This document shows, in pieces, positions 23,500 to 36,118 of a stretch of 64,000 bases of DNA. The notes under the pieces were generated by a model that saw only the letters and a program-made list of their open reading frames with translations, ran no database searches and was not told the DNA's origin. Each line of letters begins with the position of its first letter. Within the stretch, counting starts at the first letter, position 1. The DNA is from Hydractinia symbiolongicarpus (Eukaryota; Cnidaria; Hydrozoa; Anthoathecata; Hydractiniidae), in the NCBI RefSeq assembly GCF_029227915.1, contig NC_079878.1, positions 31,213,501 to 31,277,500 on the forward strand, in the 5' to 3' direction. The position numbers were made by a program, and so were the translations under genes.

Positions 23500-26400
23500 T
23501 GGCCCGTATAGTCGAGTATATACAAAGAAAGTACCCTGTGAGTAAACTCATTTCCAAAACGATTTTTTAAATTATCTTTTCACCACTAAAATGCATGAGA
23601 CTTGTAGTTTTCAAAAATGTTTTCATTTTTGATGAGACTCTGAATAAAAGAACCTTAATCGCCGGCAAACGAAAACCCGCGAATTCCCGTAAATCCTGGA
23701 CTCGGCCCGTATAGTCAAAAGTATACAAAGAAAATACCCAGGGAGTAAACACATTTCCCGAACGATTTTTTAAATTATTTTTTCACCACTAAAACGCATT
23801 AGACTTGTAGTTTTCAAAAATGTTTTCATTTTTGATGAGACGCTGAATAAAAGAAGTTTAATCGCCGGCAAACGAAAACCCGCGATTTCCCGTAAATCCC
23901 GGGCTCGGCCCGTATAGTCAAAAGTATACAAAGAAAATACTCAGGGAGTAAACTCATTTCCAGAACGATTTTTTAAATTATCTTTTCACCACTAAAACGC
24001 ATGAGACTTGTAGTTTTCAAAAATGTTTTCATTTTTGATAAGACGCTGAATAAAAGATGTTTAATCGCCGGCAAACGAAAACCCGCAAATTCCCGTAAAT
24101 CCCGGACTCGGCCCGTATAGTCAAAAGTATACAAAGAAAGTACCCAGGGAGTAAACTCATTTCCCGAACGATTTTTTAAATTATTTCTTCACCACTAAAA
24201 CGCATGAGACTTGTAGTTTTCAAAAATATTTTCATCTTTGATAAGACGCAGATTAAAAGATTTTTAATCGCCGGCAAACGAAAACCCGTGATTTCCCGTA
24301 AATCCCGGGCTTGGCCCGTATAGTCGAATGTATATAAAGAAAGTACCCTGTGAGTAAACTCATTTCCCGAACGATTTTTTAAATTATTTTTTCACCACTA
24401 AAACGCATGAGACTTGTAGTTTTCAAAAATGTTTTCATTTTTGATGAAACGCTGAATGAAAGAAGGTTAATCGCCGGCAAACGAAAACCCGCAATTTCCC
24501 GTAAATCTCGTGCTTGGCCCGTATAGTCGAGTATATACAAAGAAAGTACCCTGTGAGTAAACTCCATTCCAGAACGATTTTTTATAATATCTTTTCACCA
24601 ATAAAACGCATGAGACTTGTAGTTTTCAAAAATGTTTTCATTTTTGATGAGACGCGGAATAAAAGAAGGTTAATCGCCGGCAAACGAAAACCCGCGAATT
24701 CCCGTAAATCCCTGACTCGGCCCGTATAGTCAAAAGTATACAAAGAAAATACTCAGGGAGTAAACTCATTTCCAGAACGTATTTTTAAATTATCTTTTCA
24801 CCACTAAAACGCATGAGACTTGTAGTTTTCAAAAATGTTTTCATTTTTGATAAGACCATGAATCAAAGATGTTTAATCGCCGGCAAACGAAAACCCGCGA
24901 TTTCCCGTAAATCCCGGACTCGGCCCGTATAGTCAAAAGTATACAAAGAAAGTACCCAGGGAGTAAACTCATTTCCCGAACGATTTTTTAAATTATTTTT
25001 TCACCACTAAAACGCATGAGACTTGTAGTTTTCAAAAATGTTTTCATTTTTGATAAGACGCAAAATAAAAGATTTTTAATCGCCGGCAAACGAAAACCCG
25101 CGATTTCCCGTAAATCCCGGGCTTGGCCCGTATAGTCGAATGTATACAAAGAAAGTACCCTGTGAGTAAACTCATTTCCCGAACGATTTTTTAAATTATT
25201 TTTTCACCACTAAAACGCATGAGACTTGTAGTTTTCAAAAATGTTTTCATTTTTGATGAGACGCTGAATGAAAGAAGTTTAATCGCCGGCAAACGAAAAC
25301 CTGCGATTTCCCGTAAATCCCGTGCTTGGCCCGTATAGTCGAGTATATACAAAGAAAGTACCCTGTGAGTAAACTCATTTCCAGAACGATTTTTTAAATT
25401 ATCTTTTCACCACTAAAATGCATGAGACTTGTGGTTTTCAAAAATGTTTTCATTTTTGATGAGACTCTGAATAAAAGAACCTTAATCGCCGGCAAACGAA
25501 AACCCGCGAATTCCCGTAAATCCTGGACTCGGCCCGTATAGTCAAAAGTATACAAAGAAAATACCCAGGGAGTAAACACATTTCCCGAACGATTTTTTAA
25601 ATTATTTTTTCACCACTAAAACGCATTAGACTTGTAGTTTTCAAAAATGTTTTCATTTTTGATGAGACGCTGAATAAAAGAAGTTTATTCGCCGGCAAAC
25701 GAAAACCCGCGATTTCCCGTAAATCCCGGGCTCGGCCCGTATAGTCAAAAGTATACAAAGAAAATACTCAGGGAGTAAACTCATTTCCAGAACGATTTTT
25801 TAAATTATCTTTTCACCACTAAAATGCATGAGACTTGTAGTTTTCAAAAATGTTTTCATTTTTGATAAGACGCTGAATAAAAGATGTTTAATCGCCGGCA
25901 AACGAAAACCCGCAAATTCCCGTAAATCCCGGACTCGGCCCGTATAGTCAAAAGTATACAAAGAAAGTACCCAGGGAGTAAACTCATTTCCCGAACGATT
26001 TTTTAAATTATTTTTTCACCACTAAAACGCATGAGACTTCTAGTTTTCAAAAATATTTTCATCTTTGATAAGACGCAGAATAAAAGATTTTTAATCGCCG
26101 GCAAACGAAAACCCGTGATTTCCCGTAAATCCCGGGCTTGGCCCGTATAGTCGAATGTATATAAAGAAAGTACCCTGTGAGTAAACTCATTTCCCGAACG
26201 ATTTTTTAAATTATTTTTTCACCACTAAAACGCATGAGACTTGTAGTTTTCAAAAATGTTTTCATTTTTGATGAGACGCTGAATGAAAGAAGGTTAATCG
26301 CCGGCAAACGAAAACCCGCAATTTCCCGTAAATCTCGTGCTTGGCCCGTATAGTCGAGTATATACAAAAAAAGTACCCTGTGAGTAAACTCCTTTCCAGA

Positions 26401-29400
26401 ACGATTTTTTATATTATCTTTTCACCAATAAAATGCATGAGACTTGTAGTTTTCAAAAATGTTTTCATTTTTGATGAGACGCTGAATAAAAGAAGTTTAA
26501 TCGCCGGCAAACGAAAACCCGCGATTTCCCGCAACTCCCGGACTCGGCCCGTATAGTCAAAAGTATACAAAGAAAATACTCAGGGAGTAATCTCATTTCC
26601 AGAACGATTTTTTAAATGATCTTTTTACCACTAAAACGCATGAGACTTGTAGTTTTCAAAAATGTTTTCATTTCTGATAAAACGCTGAATAAAAGATGTT
26701 TAATCGCCGGCAAACGAAAACCCGCGATTTCCCGTAAATCCCGGACTCGGGCTGTATAGTTAAAAGTATAAAAAGAAAGTACCCAGGGAGTAAACTCATT
26801 TCCCGAACGATTTTTTAAATTATTTTTTCACCACTAAAACGCATGAGACTTGTAGTTTTCAAAAATGTTTTCATTTTTGATAAGACGATGAATCAAAGAT
26901 GTTTAATCGCCGGCAAACGAAAACCCGCGATTTCCCGTAAATCCCGGAGTCGGCCCGTATAGTCAAAAGTATACAAAGAAAGTACCCAGGGAGTAAACTC
27001 ATTTCCCGAACGATTTTTTAAATTATTTTTTCACCACTAAAACGCATGAGACTTGTAGTTTTCAAAAATGTTTTCATTTTTGATAAGACGCAAAATAAAA
27101 GATTTTTAATCGCCGGCAAACGAAAACCCGCGATTTCCCGTAAATCCCGGGCTTGGCCCGTATAGTCGAATGTATACAAAGAAAGTACCCTGTGAGTAAA
27201 CTCATTTCCCGAACGATTTTTTAAATTATTTTTTCACCACTAAAACGCATGAGACTTGTAGTTTTCAAAAATGTTTTCATTTTTGATGAGACGCTGAATG
27301 AAAGAAGTTTAATCGCCGGCAAACGAAAACCCGCGATTTCCCGTAAATCCCGTGCTTGGCCCGTATAGTCGAGTATATACAAAGAAAGTACCCTGTGAGT
27401 AAACTCATTTCCAGAACGATTTTTTAAATTATCTTTTCACCACTAAAATGCATGAGACTTGTAGTTTTCAAAAATGTTTTCATTTTTGATGAGACTCTGA
27501 ATAAAAGAACCTTAATCGCCGGCAAACAAAAACCCGCGAATTCCCGTAAATCCTGGACTCGGCCCGTATAGTCAAAAGTATACAAAGAAAATACCCAGGG
27601 AGTAAACACATTTCCCGAACGATTTTTTAAATTATTTTTTCACCACTAAAACGCATTAGACTTGTAGTTTTCAAAAATGTTTTCATTTTTGATGAGACGC
27701 TGAATAAAAGAAGTTTAATCGCCGGCAAACGAAAACCCGCGATTTCCCGTAAATCCCGGGCTCGGCCCGTATAGTCAAAAGTATACAAAGAAAGTACCCT
27801 GTGAGTAAACTCATTTCCCGAACGATTTTTTAAATTATTTTTTCACCACTAAAACGCATGAGACTTGTAGTTTTCAAAAATGTTTTCATTTTTGATGAAA
27901 CGCTGAATGAAAGAAGGTTAATCGCCGGCAAACGAAAACCCGCAATTTCCCGTAAATCTCGTGCTTGGCCCGTATAGTCGAGTATATACAAAGAAAGTAC
28001 CCTGTGAGTAAACTCCATTCCAGAACGATTTTTTATATTATCTTTTCACCAATAAAACGCATGAGACTTGTAGTTTTCAAAAATGTTTTCATTTTTGATG
28101 AGACGCGGAATAAAAGAAGGTTAATCGCCGGCAAACGAAAACCCGTGAATTCCCGTAAATCCCTGACTCGGCCCGTATAGTCAAAAGTATACAAAGAAAA
28201 TACTCAGGGAGTAAACTCATTTCCAGAACGTATTTTTAAATTATCTTTTCACCACTAAAACGCATGAGACTTGTAGTTTTCAAAAATGTTTTCATTTTTG
28301 ATAAGACGATGAATAAAAGATGTTTAATCGCCGGCAAACGAAAACCCGCGATTTCCCTTAAATCCCGGACTCGGCCCGTATAGTCAAAAGTATACAAAGA
28401 AAGTACCCAGGGAGTAAACTCATTTCCCGAACGATTTTTTAAATTATTTTTTCACCACTAAAACGCATGAGACTTGTAGTTTTCAAAAATGTTTTCATTT
28501 TTGATAAGACGCAAAATAAAAGATTTTTAATCGCCGGCAAACAAAAACCCGCGATTTCCCGTAAATCCCGGGCTTGGCCCGTATAGTCGAATGTATACAA
28601 AGAAAGTACCCTGTGAGTAAACTCATTTCCCGAACGATTTTTTAAATTATTTTTTCACCACTAAAACGCATGAGACTTGTAGTTTTCAAAAATGTTTTCA
28701 TTTTTGATGAGACGCTGAATGAAAAAAGTTTAATCGCCGGCAAACGAAAACCTGCGATTTCCCGTAAATCCCGTGCTTGGCCCGTATAGTCGAGTATATA
28801 CAAAGAAAGTACCCTGTGAGTAAACTCATTTCCAGAACGATTTTTTAAATTATCTTTTCACCACTAAAATGCATGAGACTTGTAGTTTTCAAAAATGTTT
28901 TCATTTTTGATGAGACTCTGAATAAAAGAACCTTAATCGCCGGCAAACGAAAACCCGCGAATTCCCGTAAATCCTGGACTCGGCCCGTATAGTCAAAAGT
29001 ATACAAAGAAAATACCCAGGGAGTAAACTCATTTCCAGAACGATTTTTTAAATTATCTTTTCACCACTAAAACGCATGAGACTTGTAGTTTTCAAAAATG
29101 TTTTCATTTTTGATAAGACGCTGAATAAAAGATGTTTAATCGCCGGCAAACGAAAACCCGCAAATTCCCGTAAATCCCGGACTCGGCCCGTATAGTCAAA
29201 AGTATACAAAGAAAGTACCCAGGGAGTAAACTCATTTCCCGAACGATTTTTTAAATTATTTTTTCACCACTAAAACGCATGAGACTTGTAGTTTTCAAAA
29301 ATATTTTCATCTTTGATAAGACGCAGAATAAAAGATTTTTAATCGCCGGCAAACGAAAACCCGTGATTTCCCGTAAATCCCGGGCTTAGCCCGTATAGTC

Positions 29401-29787
29401 GAATGTATATAAAGAAAGTACCCTGTGAGTAAACTCATTTCCCGAACGATTTTTTAAATTATTTTTTCACCACTAAAACGCATGAGACTTGTAGTTTTCA
29501 AAAATGTTTTCATTTTTGATGAGACGCTGAATGAAAGAAGGTTAATCGCCGGCAAACGAAAACCCGCAATTTCCCGTAAATCTCGTGCTTGGCCCGTATA
29601 GTCGAGTATATACAAAGAAAGTACGCTGTGAGTAAACTCCTTTCCAGAACGATTTTTTATATTATCTTTTCACCAATAAAATGCATGAGACTTGTAGTTT
29701 TCAAAAATGTTTTCATTTTTGATGAGACGCTGAATAAAAGAAGTTTAATCGCCGGCAAACGAAAACCCGCGATTTCCCGCAACTCCC
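23500..29787 (+). repeat. 9/10/7-monomer HOR series
   Basis: A longer unit is marked by a monomer with gagactctgaataaaagaacc at about 23,635, 25,462, 27,492 and 28,912. Spacings are 1,827 (9 monomers), 2,030 (10) and about 1,420 bp (7). The order is T', U (gtaaacac, cattagacttg, gggctcgg), A' (gaataaaagatg, cccgcaaattcccg), B' (aaaaatattttcatctttg, cccgtgattt), C' (aaatctcgtgc), D', optional E (aaatgatctttttacc, ctgataaaacg), A'', B'', C. The 10-mer has E. The 7-mer lacks A' and B', and the next unit lacks U. Private variants relate unit 1 to unit 3 and unit 2 to unit 4. Confidence 0.85.
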
Positions 29788-30660
29788 GGACTCGGCCCGT
29801 ATAGTCAAAAGTATACAAAGAAAATACTCAGGGAGTAAACTCATTTCCAGAACGATTTTTTAAATGATCTTTTTACCACTAAAACGCATGAGACTTGTAG
29901 TTTTCAAAAATGTTTTCATTTCTGATAAAACGCTGAATAAAAGATGTTTAATCGCCGGCAAACGAAAACCCGCGATTTCCCGTAAATCCCGGACTCGGCC
30001 CGTATAGTTAAAAGTATACAAAGAAAGTACCCAGGGAGTAAACTTATTTCCCGAACGATTTTTTAAATTATTTTTTCACCACTAAAACGCATGAGACTTG
30101 TAGTTTTTAAAAATGTTTTCATTTTTGATGAGACGCTGAATAAAAGAAGTTTAATCGCCGGCAAACGAAAACCCGCGATTTCCCGTAAATCCCGTGCTTG
30201 GCTCGTATAGTCGAGTATATACAAAGAAAGTACCCTGTGAGTAAACTCCTTTCCAGAACGATTTTTTACATTATCTTTTCACCAATAAAACGCATGAGAC
30301 TTGTAGTTTTCAAAAATGTTTTCATTTTTGATGAGACGCAGAATAAAAGAAGTTTAATCGCCGTGAAACGAAAACCTGCGATTTCCCGTAAATCCCGGAC
30401 TCGGCCCGTATAGACAAAAGTACACAAAGAAAATACCCAGGAAGTAAACTCATTTCCCGAACGATTTTTTAAATTATTTTTTCACCACTAAAACGTAAGA
30501 GACTTGTAGTTTTCAAAAATGTTTTCATTTTTGATGAGACGCTGAATAAAAGAAGTTTAATCGCCGGCAAACGAAAACCCGCGAATTCCCGTAAATCCCG
30601 GACTCGGCCCGTATAGTCAAAAGTATACAAAGAAAATACTCAGGGAGTAAACTCATTTCC

Positions 30661-33600
30661 AGAACGATTTTTTAAATTATCTTTTCACCACTAAAACGCA
30701 TGAGACTTGTAGTTTTCAAAAATGTTTTCACTTTTGATAAGACGCTGAAGAAAAGATGTTTAATCGCCGGCAAACGAAAACCCGCGATTTCCCGTAAATC
30801 CCGGACTCGGCCCGTATAGTCAAAAGTATACAAAGAAAGTACCCAGGGAGTAAACTCATTTCCCGAACGATTTTTTAAATTATTTTTTCACCACTAAAAC
30901 GCATGAGACTTGTAGTTTTCAAAAATGTTTTCATCTTTGATAAGACGCAGAATAAAAGATTTTTAATCGCCGGCAAACGAAAACCCGCGATTTCCCGTAA
31001 ATCACGGGCTTGGCCCGCATAGTCGAATGTATACAAAGAAAGTACCCTGTGAGTAAACTCATTTCTCGAACGATTTTTTAAATTATTTTTTCACCACTAA
31101 AACGCATTAGACTTGTGGTTTTCAAAAATGTTTTCATTTTTGATGAGACGCTGAATGAAAGAAGTTTAATCGCCGGCAAACGAAAACCCGCGATTTCTTG
31201 TAAATCCCGTGCTTGGCCCGTACAGTCGAGTATATACAAAGAAAGTACCCTGTGAGTAAACTCCATTCCAGAACGATTTTTTATATTATCTTTTCACCAA
31301 TAAAACGCATGAGACTTGTAGTTTTCAAAAATGTTTTCATTTTTGATGAGACGCTGAATAAAAGAAGTTTAATCGCCGGCAAACGAAAACCCGCGAATTC
31401 CCGTAAATCCCGGACTCGGCCCGTATAGTCAAAAGTATACAAAGAAATTACTCAGGGAGTAAACTCATTTCCAGAACGATTTTTTAAATTATCTTTTCAC
31501 CACTAAAACGCATGAGACTTGTAGTTTTCAAAAATGTTTTCACTTTTGATAAGACGCTGAAGAAAAGATGTTTAATCGCCGGCAAACGAAAACCCGCGAT
31601 TTCCCGTAAATCCCGGACTCGGCCCGTATAGTCAAAAGTATACAAAGAAAGTACCCAGGGAGTAAACTCATTTCCCGAACGATTTTTTAAATTATTTTTT
31701 CACCACTAAAACGCATGAGACTTGTAGTTTTCAAAAATGTTTTCATCTTTGATAAGACGCAGAATAAAAGATTTTTAATCGCCGGCAAACGAAAACCCGC
31801 GATTTCCCGTAAATCACGGGCTTGGCCCGCATAGTCGAATGTATACAAAGAAAGTACCCTGTGAGTAAACTCATTTCTCGAACGATTTTTTAAATTATTT
31901 TTTCACCACTAAAACGCATGAGACTTGTGGTTTTCAAAAATGTTTTCATTTTTGATGAGACGCTGAATGAAAGAAGTTTAATCGCCGGCAAACGAAAACC
32001 CGCGATTTCTTGTAAATCCAGTGCTTGGCCCGTACAGTCGAGTATATACAAAGAAAGTACCGTGTGAGTAAACTCCATTCCAGAACGATTTTTATATTAT
32101 CTTTTCACCAATAAAACGCATGAGACTTGTAGTTTTCAAAAATGTTTTCATTTTTGATGAGACGCGGAATAAAAGAAGGTTAATCGCCGGCAAACGAAAA
32201 CCCGCGAATTCCCGTAAATCCCTGACTCGGCCCGTATAGTCAAAAGTATACAAAGAAAATACTCAGGGAGTAAACTCATTTCCAGAACGATTTTTTAAAT
32301 TATCTTTTCACCACTAAAACGCATGAGACTTGTAGTTTTCAAAAATGTTTTCACTTTTGATAAGACGCTGAAGAAAAGATGTTTAATCGCCGGCAAACGA
32401 AAACCCGCGATTTCCCGTAAATCCCGGACTCGGCCCGTATAGTCAAAAGTATACAAAGAAAGTACCCAGGGAGTAAACTCATTTCCCGAACGATTTTTTA
32501 AATTATTTTTTCACCACTAAAACGCATGAGACTTGTAGTTTTCAAAAATGTTTTCATCTTTGATAAGACGCAGAATAAAAGATTTTTAATCGCCGGCAAA
32601 CGAAAACCCGCGATTTCCCGTAAATCACGGGCTTGGCCCGCATAGTCGAATGTATACAAAGAAAGTACCCTGTGAGTAAACTCATTTCTCGAACGATTTT
32701 TTAAATTATTTTTTCACCACTAAAACGCATTAGACTTGTGGTTTTCAAAAATGTTTTCATTTTTGATGAGACGCTGAATGAAAGAAGTTTAATCGCCGGC
32801 AAACGAAAACCCGCGATTTCTTGTAAATCCCGTGCTTGGCCCGTACAGTCGAGTATATACAAAGAAAGTACCCTGTGAGTAAACTCCATTCCAGAACGAT
32901 TTTTTATATTATCTTTTCACCAATAAAACGCATGAGACTTGTAGTTTTCAAAAATGTTTTCATTTTTGATGAGACGCTGAATAAAAGAAGTTTAATCGCC
33001 GGCAAACGAAAACCCGCGAATTCCCGTAAATCCCGGACTCGGCCCGTATAGTCAAAAGTATACAAAGAAAATACTCAGGGAGTAAACTCATTTCCAGAAC
33101 GATTTTTTAAATTATCTTTTCACCACTAAAACGCATGAGACTTGTAGTTTTCAAAAATGTTTTCACTTTTGATAAGACGCTGAAGAAAAGATGTTTAATC
33201 GCCGGCAAACGAAAACCCGCGATTTCCCGTAAATCCCGGACTCGGCCCGTATAGTCAAAAGTATACAAAGAAAGTACCCAGGGAGTAAACTCATTTCCCG
33301 AACGATTTTTTAAATTATTTTTTCACCACTAAAACGCATGAGACTTGTAGTTTTCAAAAATGTTTTCATCTTTGATAAGACGCAGAATAAAAGATTTTTA
33401 ATCGCCGGCAAACGAAAACCCGCGATTTTCCGTAAATCACGGGCTTGGCCCGCATAGTCGAATGTATACAAAGAAAGTACCCTGTGAGTAAACTCATTTC
33501 TCGAACGATTTTTTAAATTATTTTTTCACCACTAAAACGCATGAGACTTGTGGTTTTCAAAAATGTTTTCATTTTTGATGAGACGCTGAATGAAAGAAGT

Positions 33601-33905
33601 TTAATCGCCGGCAAACGAAAACCCGCGATTTCTTGTAAATCCCGTGCTTGGCCCGTACAGTCGAGTATATACAAAGAAAGTACCGTGTGAGTAAACTCCA
33701 TTCCAGAACGATTTTTTATATTATCTTTTCACCAATAAAACGCATGAGACTTGTAGTTTTCAAAAATGTTTTCATTTTTGATGAGACGCGGAATAAAAGA
33801 AGGTTAATCGCCGGCAAACGAAAACCCGCGAATTCCCGTAAATCCCTGACTCGGCCCGTATAGCCAAAAGTATACAAAGAAAATACTCAGGGAGTAAACT
33901 CATTT
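30661..33905 (+). repeat. 8-monomer HOR (1,623 bp) tandem pair within the 31-mer
   Basis: Within this stretch A-B-C-D runs four times at 811-812 bp. C and D alternate between two forms. C with cattagacttgtgg is followed by D with gacgctgaataaaagaag and ccggactcgg. C with catgagacttgtgg is followed by D with gacgcggaataaaagaagg and ccctgactcgg. The true period is therefore eight monomers (cattag forms at 31,107 and 32,730). Small differences separate the two 8-mers, such as aaattactcagg (31,447) against aaaatactcagg (33,067) and a missing T near 32,090. Confidence 0.87.
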
Positions 33906-36078
33906 CCAGAACGTATTTTTAAATTATCTTTTCACCACTAAATCGCATGAGACTTGTAGTTTTCAAAAATGTTTTCATTTTTGATAAGACGCTGAATCAA
34001 AGATGTTTAATCGCCGGCAAACGAAAACCCGCGATTTCCCGTAAATCCCGGACTCGGCCCGTATAGTCAAAAGTATACAAAGAAAGTACCCAGGGAGTAA
34101 ACTCATTTCCCGAACGATTTTTTAAATTATTTTTTCACCACTAAAACGCATGAGACTTGTAGTTTTCAAAAATGTTTTCATTTTTGATAAGACGCAGAAT
34201 AAAAGATTTTTAATCGCCGGCAAACGAAAACCCGCGATTTCCCGTAAATCCCGGGCTTGGCCCGTATAGTCGAATGTATACAAAGAAAGTACCCTGTGAG
34301 TAAACTCATTTCCCGAACGATTTTTTAAATTATTTTTTCACCACTAAAACGCATGAGACTTGTAGTTTTCAAAAATGTTTTCATTTTTGATGAGACGCTG
34401 AATGAAAGAAGTTTAATCGCCGGCAAACGAAAACCCGCGATTTCCCGTAAATCCCGTGCTTGGCCCGTATAGTCGAGTATATACAAAGAAAGTACCCTGT
34501 GAGTAAACTCATTTCCAGAACGATTTTTTAAATTATCTTTTCACCACTAAAACGCATGAGACTTGTAGTTTTCAAAAATGTTTTCATTTTTGATGAGACT
34601 CTGATTAAAAGAACCTTAATCGCCGGCAAACGAAAACCCGCGAATTCCCGTAAATCCTGGACTCGGCCCGTATAGTCAAAAGTATACAAAGAAAATACCC
34701 AGGGAGTAAACACATTTCCCGAACGATTTTTTAAATTATTTTTTCACCACTAAAACGCATTAGACTTGTAGTTTTCAAAAATGTTTTCATTTTTGATGAG
34801 ACGCTGAATAAAAGAAGTTTAATCGCCGGCAAACGAAAACCCGCGATTTCCCGTAAATCCCGGGCTCGGCCCGTATAGTCAAAAGTATACAAAGAAAGTA
34901 CCCTGTGAGTAAACTCATTTCCAGAACGATTTTTTAAATTATCTTTTCACCACTAAAACGCATGAGACTTGTAGTTTTCAAAAATGTTTTCATTTTTGAT
35001 AAGACGCTGAATAAAAGATGTTTAATCGCCGGCAAACGAAAACCCGCGATTTCTTGTAAATCCCGTGCTTGGCCCGTACAGTCGAGTATATACAAAGAAA
35101 GTACCCTGTGAGTAAACTCCATTCCAGAACGATTTTTTATATTATCTTTTCACCAATAAAACGCATGAGACTTGTAGTTTTCAAAAATGTTTTCATTTTT
35201 GATGAGACGCGGAATAAAAGAAGGTTAATCGCCGGCAAACGAAAACCCGCGAATTCCCGTAAATCCCTGACTCGGCCCGTATAGTCAAAAGTATACAAAG
35301 AAAATACTCAGGGAGTAAACTCATTTCCAGAACGTATTTTTAAATTATCTTTTCACCACTAAATCGCATGAGACTTGTAGTTTTCAAAAATGTTTTCATT
35401 TTTGATAAGACGCTGAATCAAAGATGTTTAATCGCCGGCAAACGAAAACCCGCAATTTCCCGTAAATCCCGACTCGGCCCGTATAGTCAAAAGTATACAA
35501 AGAAAGCACCCAGGGAGTAAACTCATTTCCCGAACGATTTTTTAAATTATTTTTTCACCACTAAAACGCATGAGACTTGTAGTTTTCAAAAATGTTTTCA
35601 TTTTTGATAAGACGCAGAATAAAAGATTTTTAATCGCCGGCAAACGAAAACCCGCGATTTCCCGTAAATCCCGGGCTTGGCCCGTATAGTCGAATGTATA
35701 CAAAGAAAGTACCCTGTGAGTAAACTCATTTCCCGAACGATTTTTTAAATTATTTTTTCACCACTAAAACGCATGAGACTTGTAGTTTTTAAAAATGTTT
35801 TCATTTTTGATGAGACGCTGAATGAAAGAAGTTTAATCGCCGGCAAACGAAAACCCGCGATTTCCCGTAAATCCCGGGCTTGGCCCGTATAGTCGAGTAT
35901 ATACAAAGAAAGTACCCTGTGAGTAAACTCATTTCCAGAACGATTTTTTAAATTATCTTTTCACCACTAAAACGCATGAGACTTGTAGTTTTCAAAAATG
36001 TTTTCATTTTTGATGAGACTCTGAATAAAAGAACCTTAATCGCCGGCAAACGAAAACCCGCGAATTCCCGTAAATCCT

Positions 36079-36118
36079 GGACTCGGCCCGTATAGTCAAA
36101 AGTATACAAAGAAAATAC
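36079..36118 (+). repeat. Junction of the 6,291-bp tandem duplication
   Basis: The left flank is a T'-type tail (gaattcccgtaaatcctgg). The right flank is an E-type head (tcagggag...aaatgatctttttacc). The unit's own start at 29,788 is preceded by cgcaactcccgg, and its end at 42,410 continues as cccagggagtaaacac. The shared stretch from ggactcggcccg to gaaaatac, 36,079-36,118, is 40 bp long and must contain the exchange point. Confidence 0.9.

Larger units (their letters stand above)
29788..36118 (+). repeat. 31-monomer HOR (6,291 bp), copy 1
   Basis: Position 29,788 onward is repeated at an offset of 6,291 bp (31 x 203 minus 2). All rare variants I compared are shared: tagttaaaag, aacttatttccc, aaacctgcgattt, aaagaaattactcagg, aaatccagtgc, gattttccgtaaatc, tagccaaaagtatac, ctaaatcgcatg, ctgattaaaagaacc, aaatcccgactcgg (1 bp deleted) and aaagcacccagg. 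I found no difference. Inside it, A-B-C-D tetramers run from about 30,660 to 33,910 as two 8-monomer units. The first monomers are E, then Q/R/S-like types also known from the left end of the window. Confidence 0.93.
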
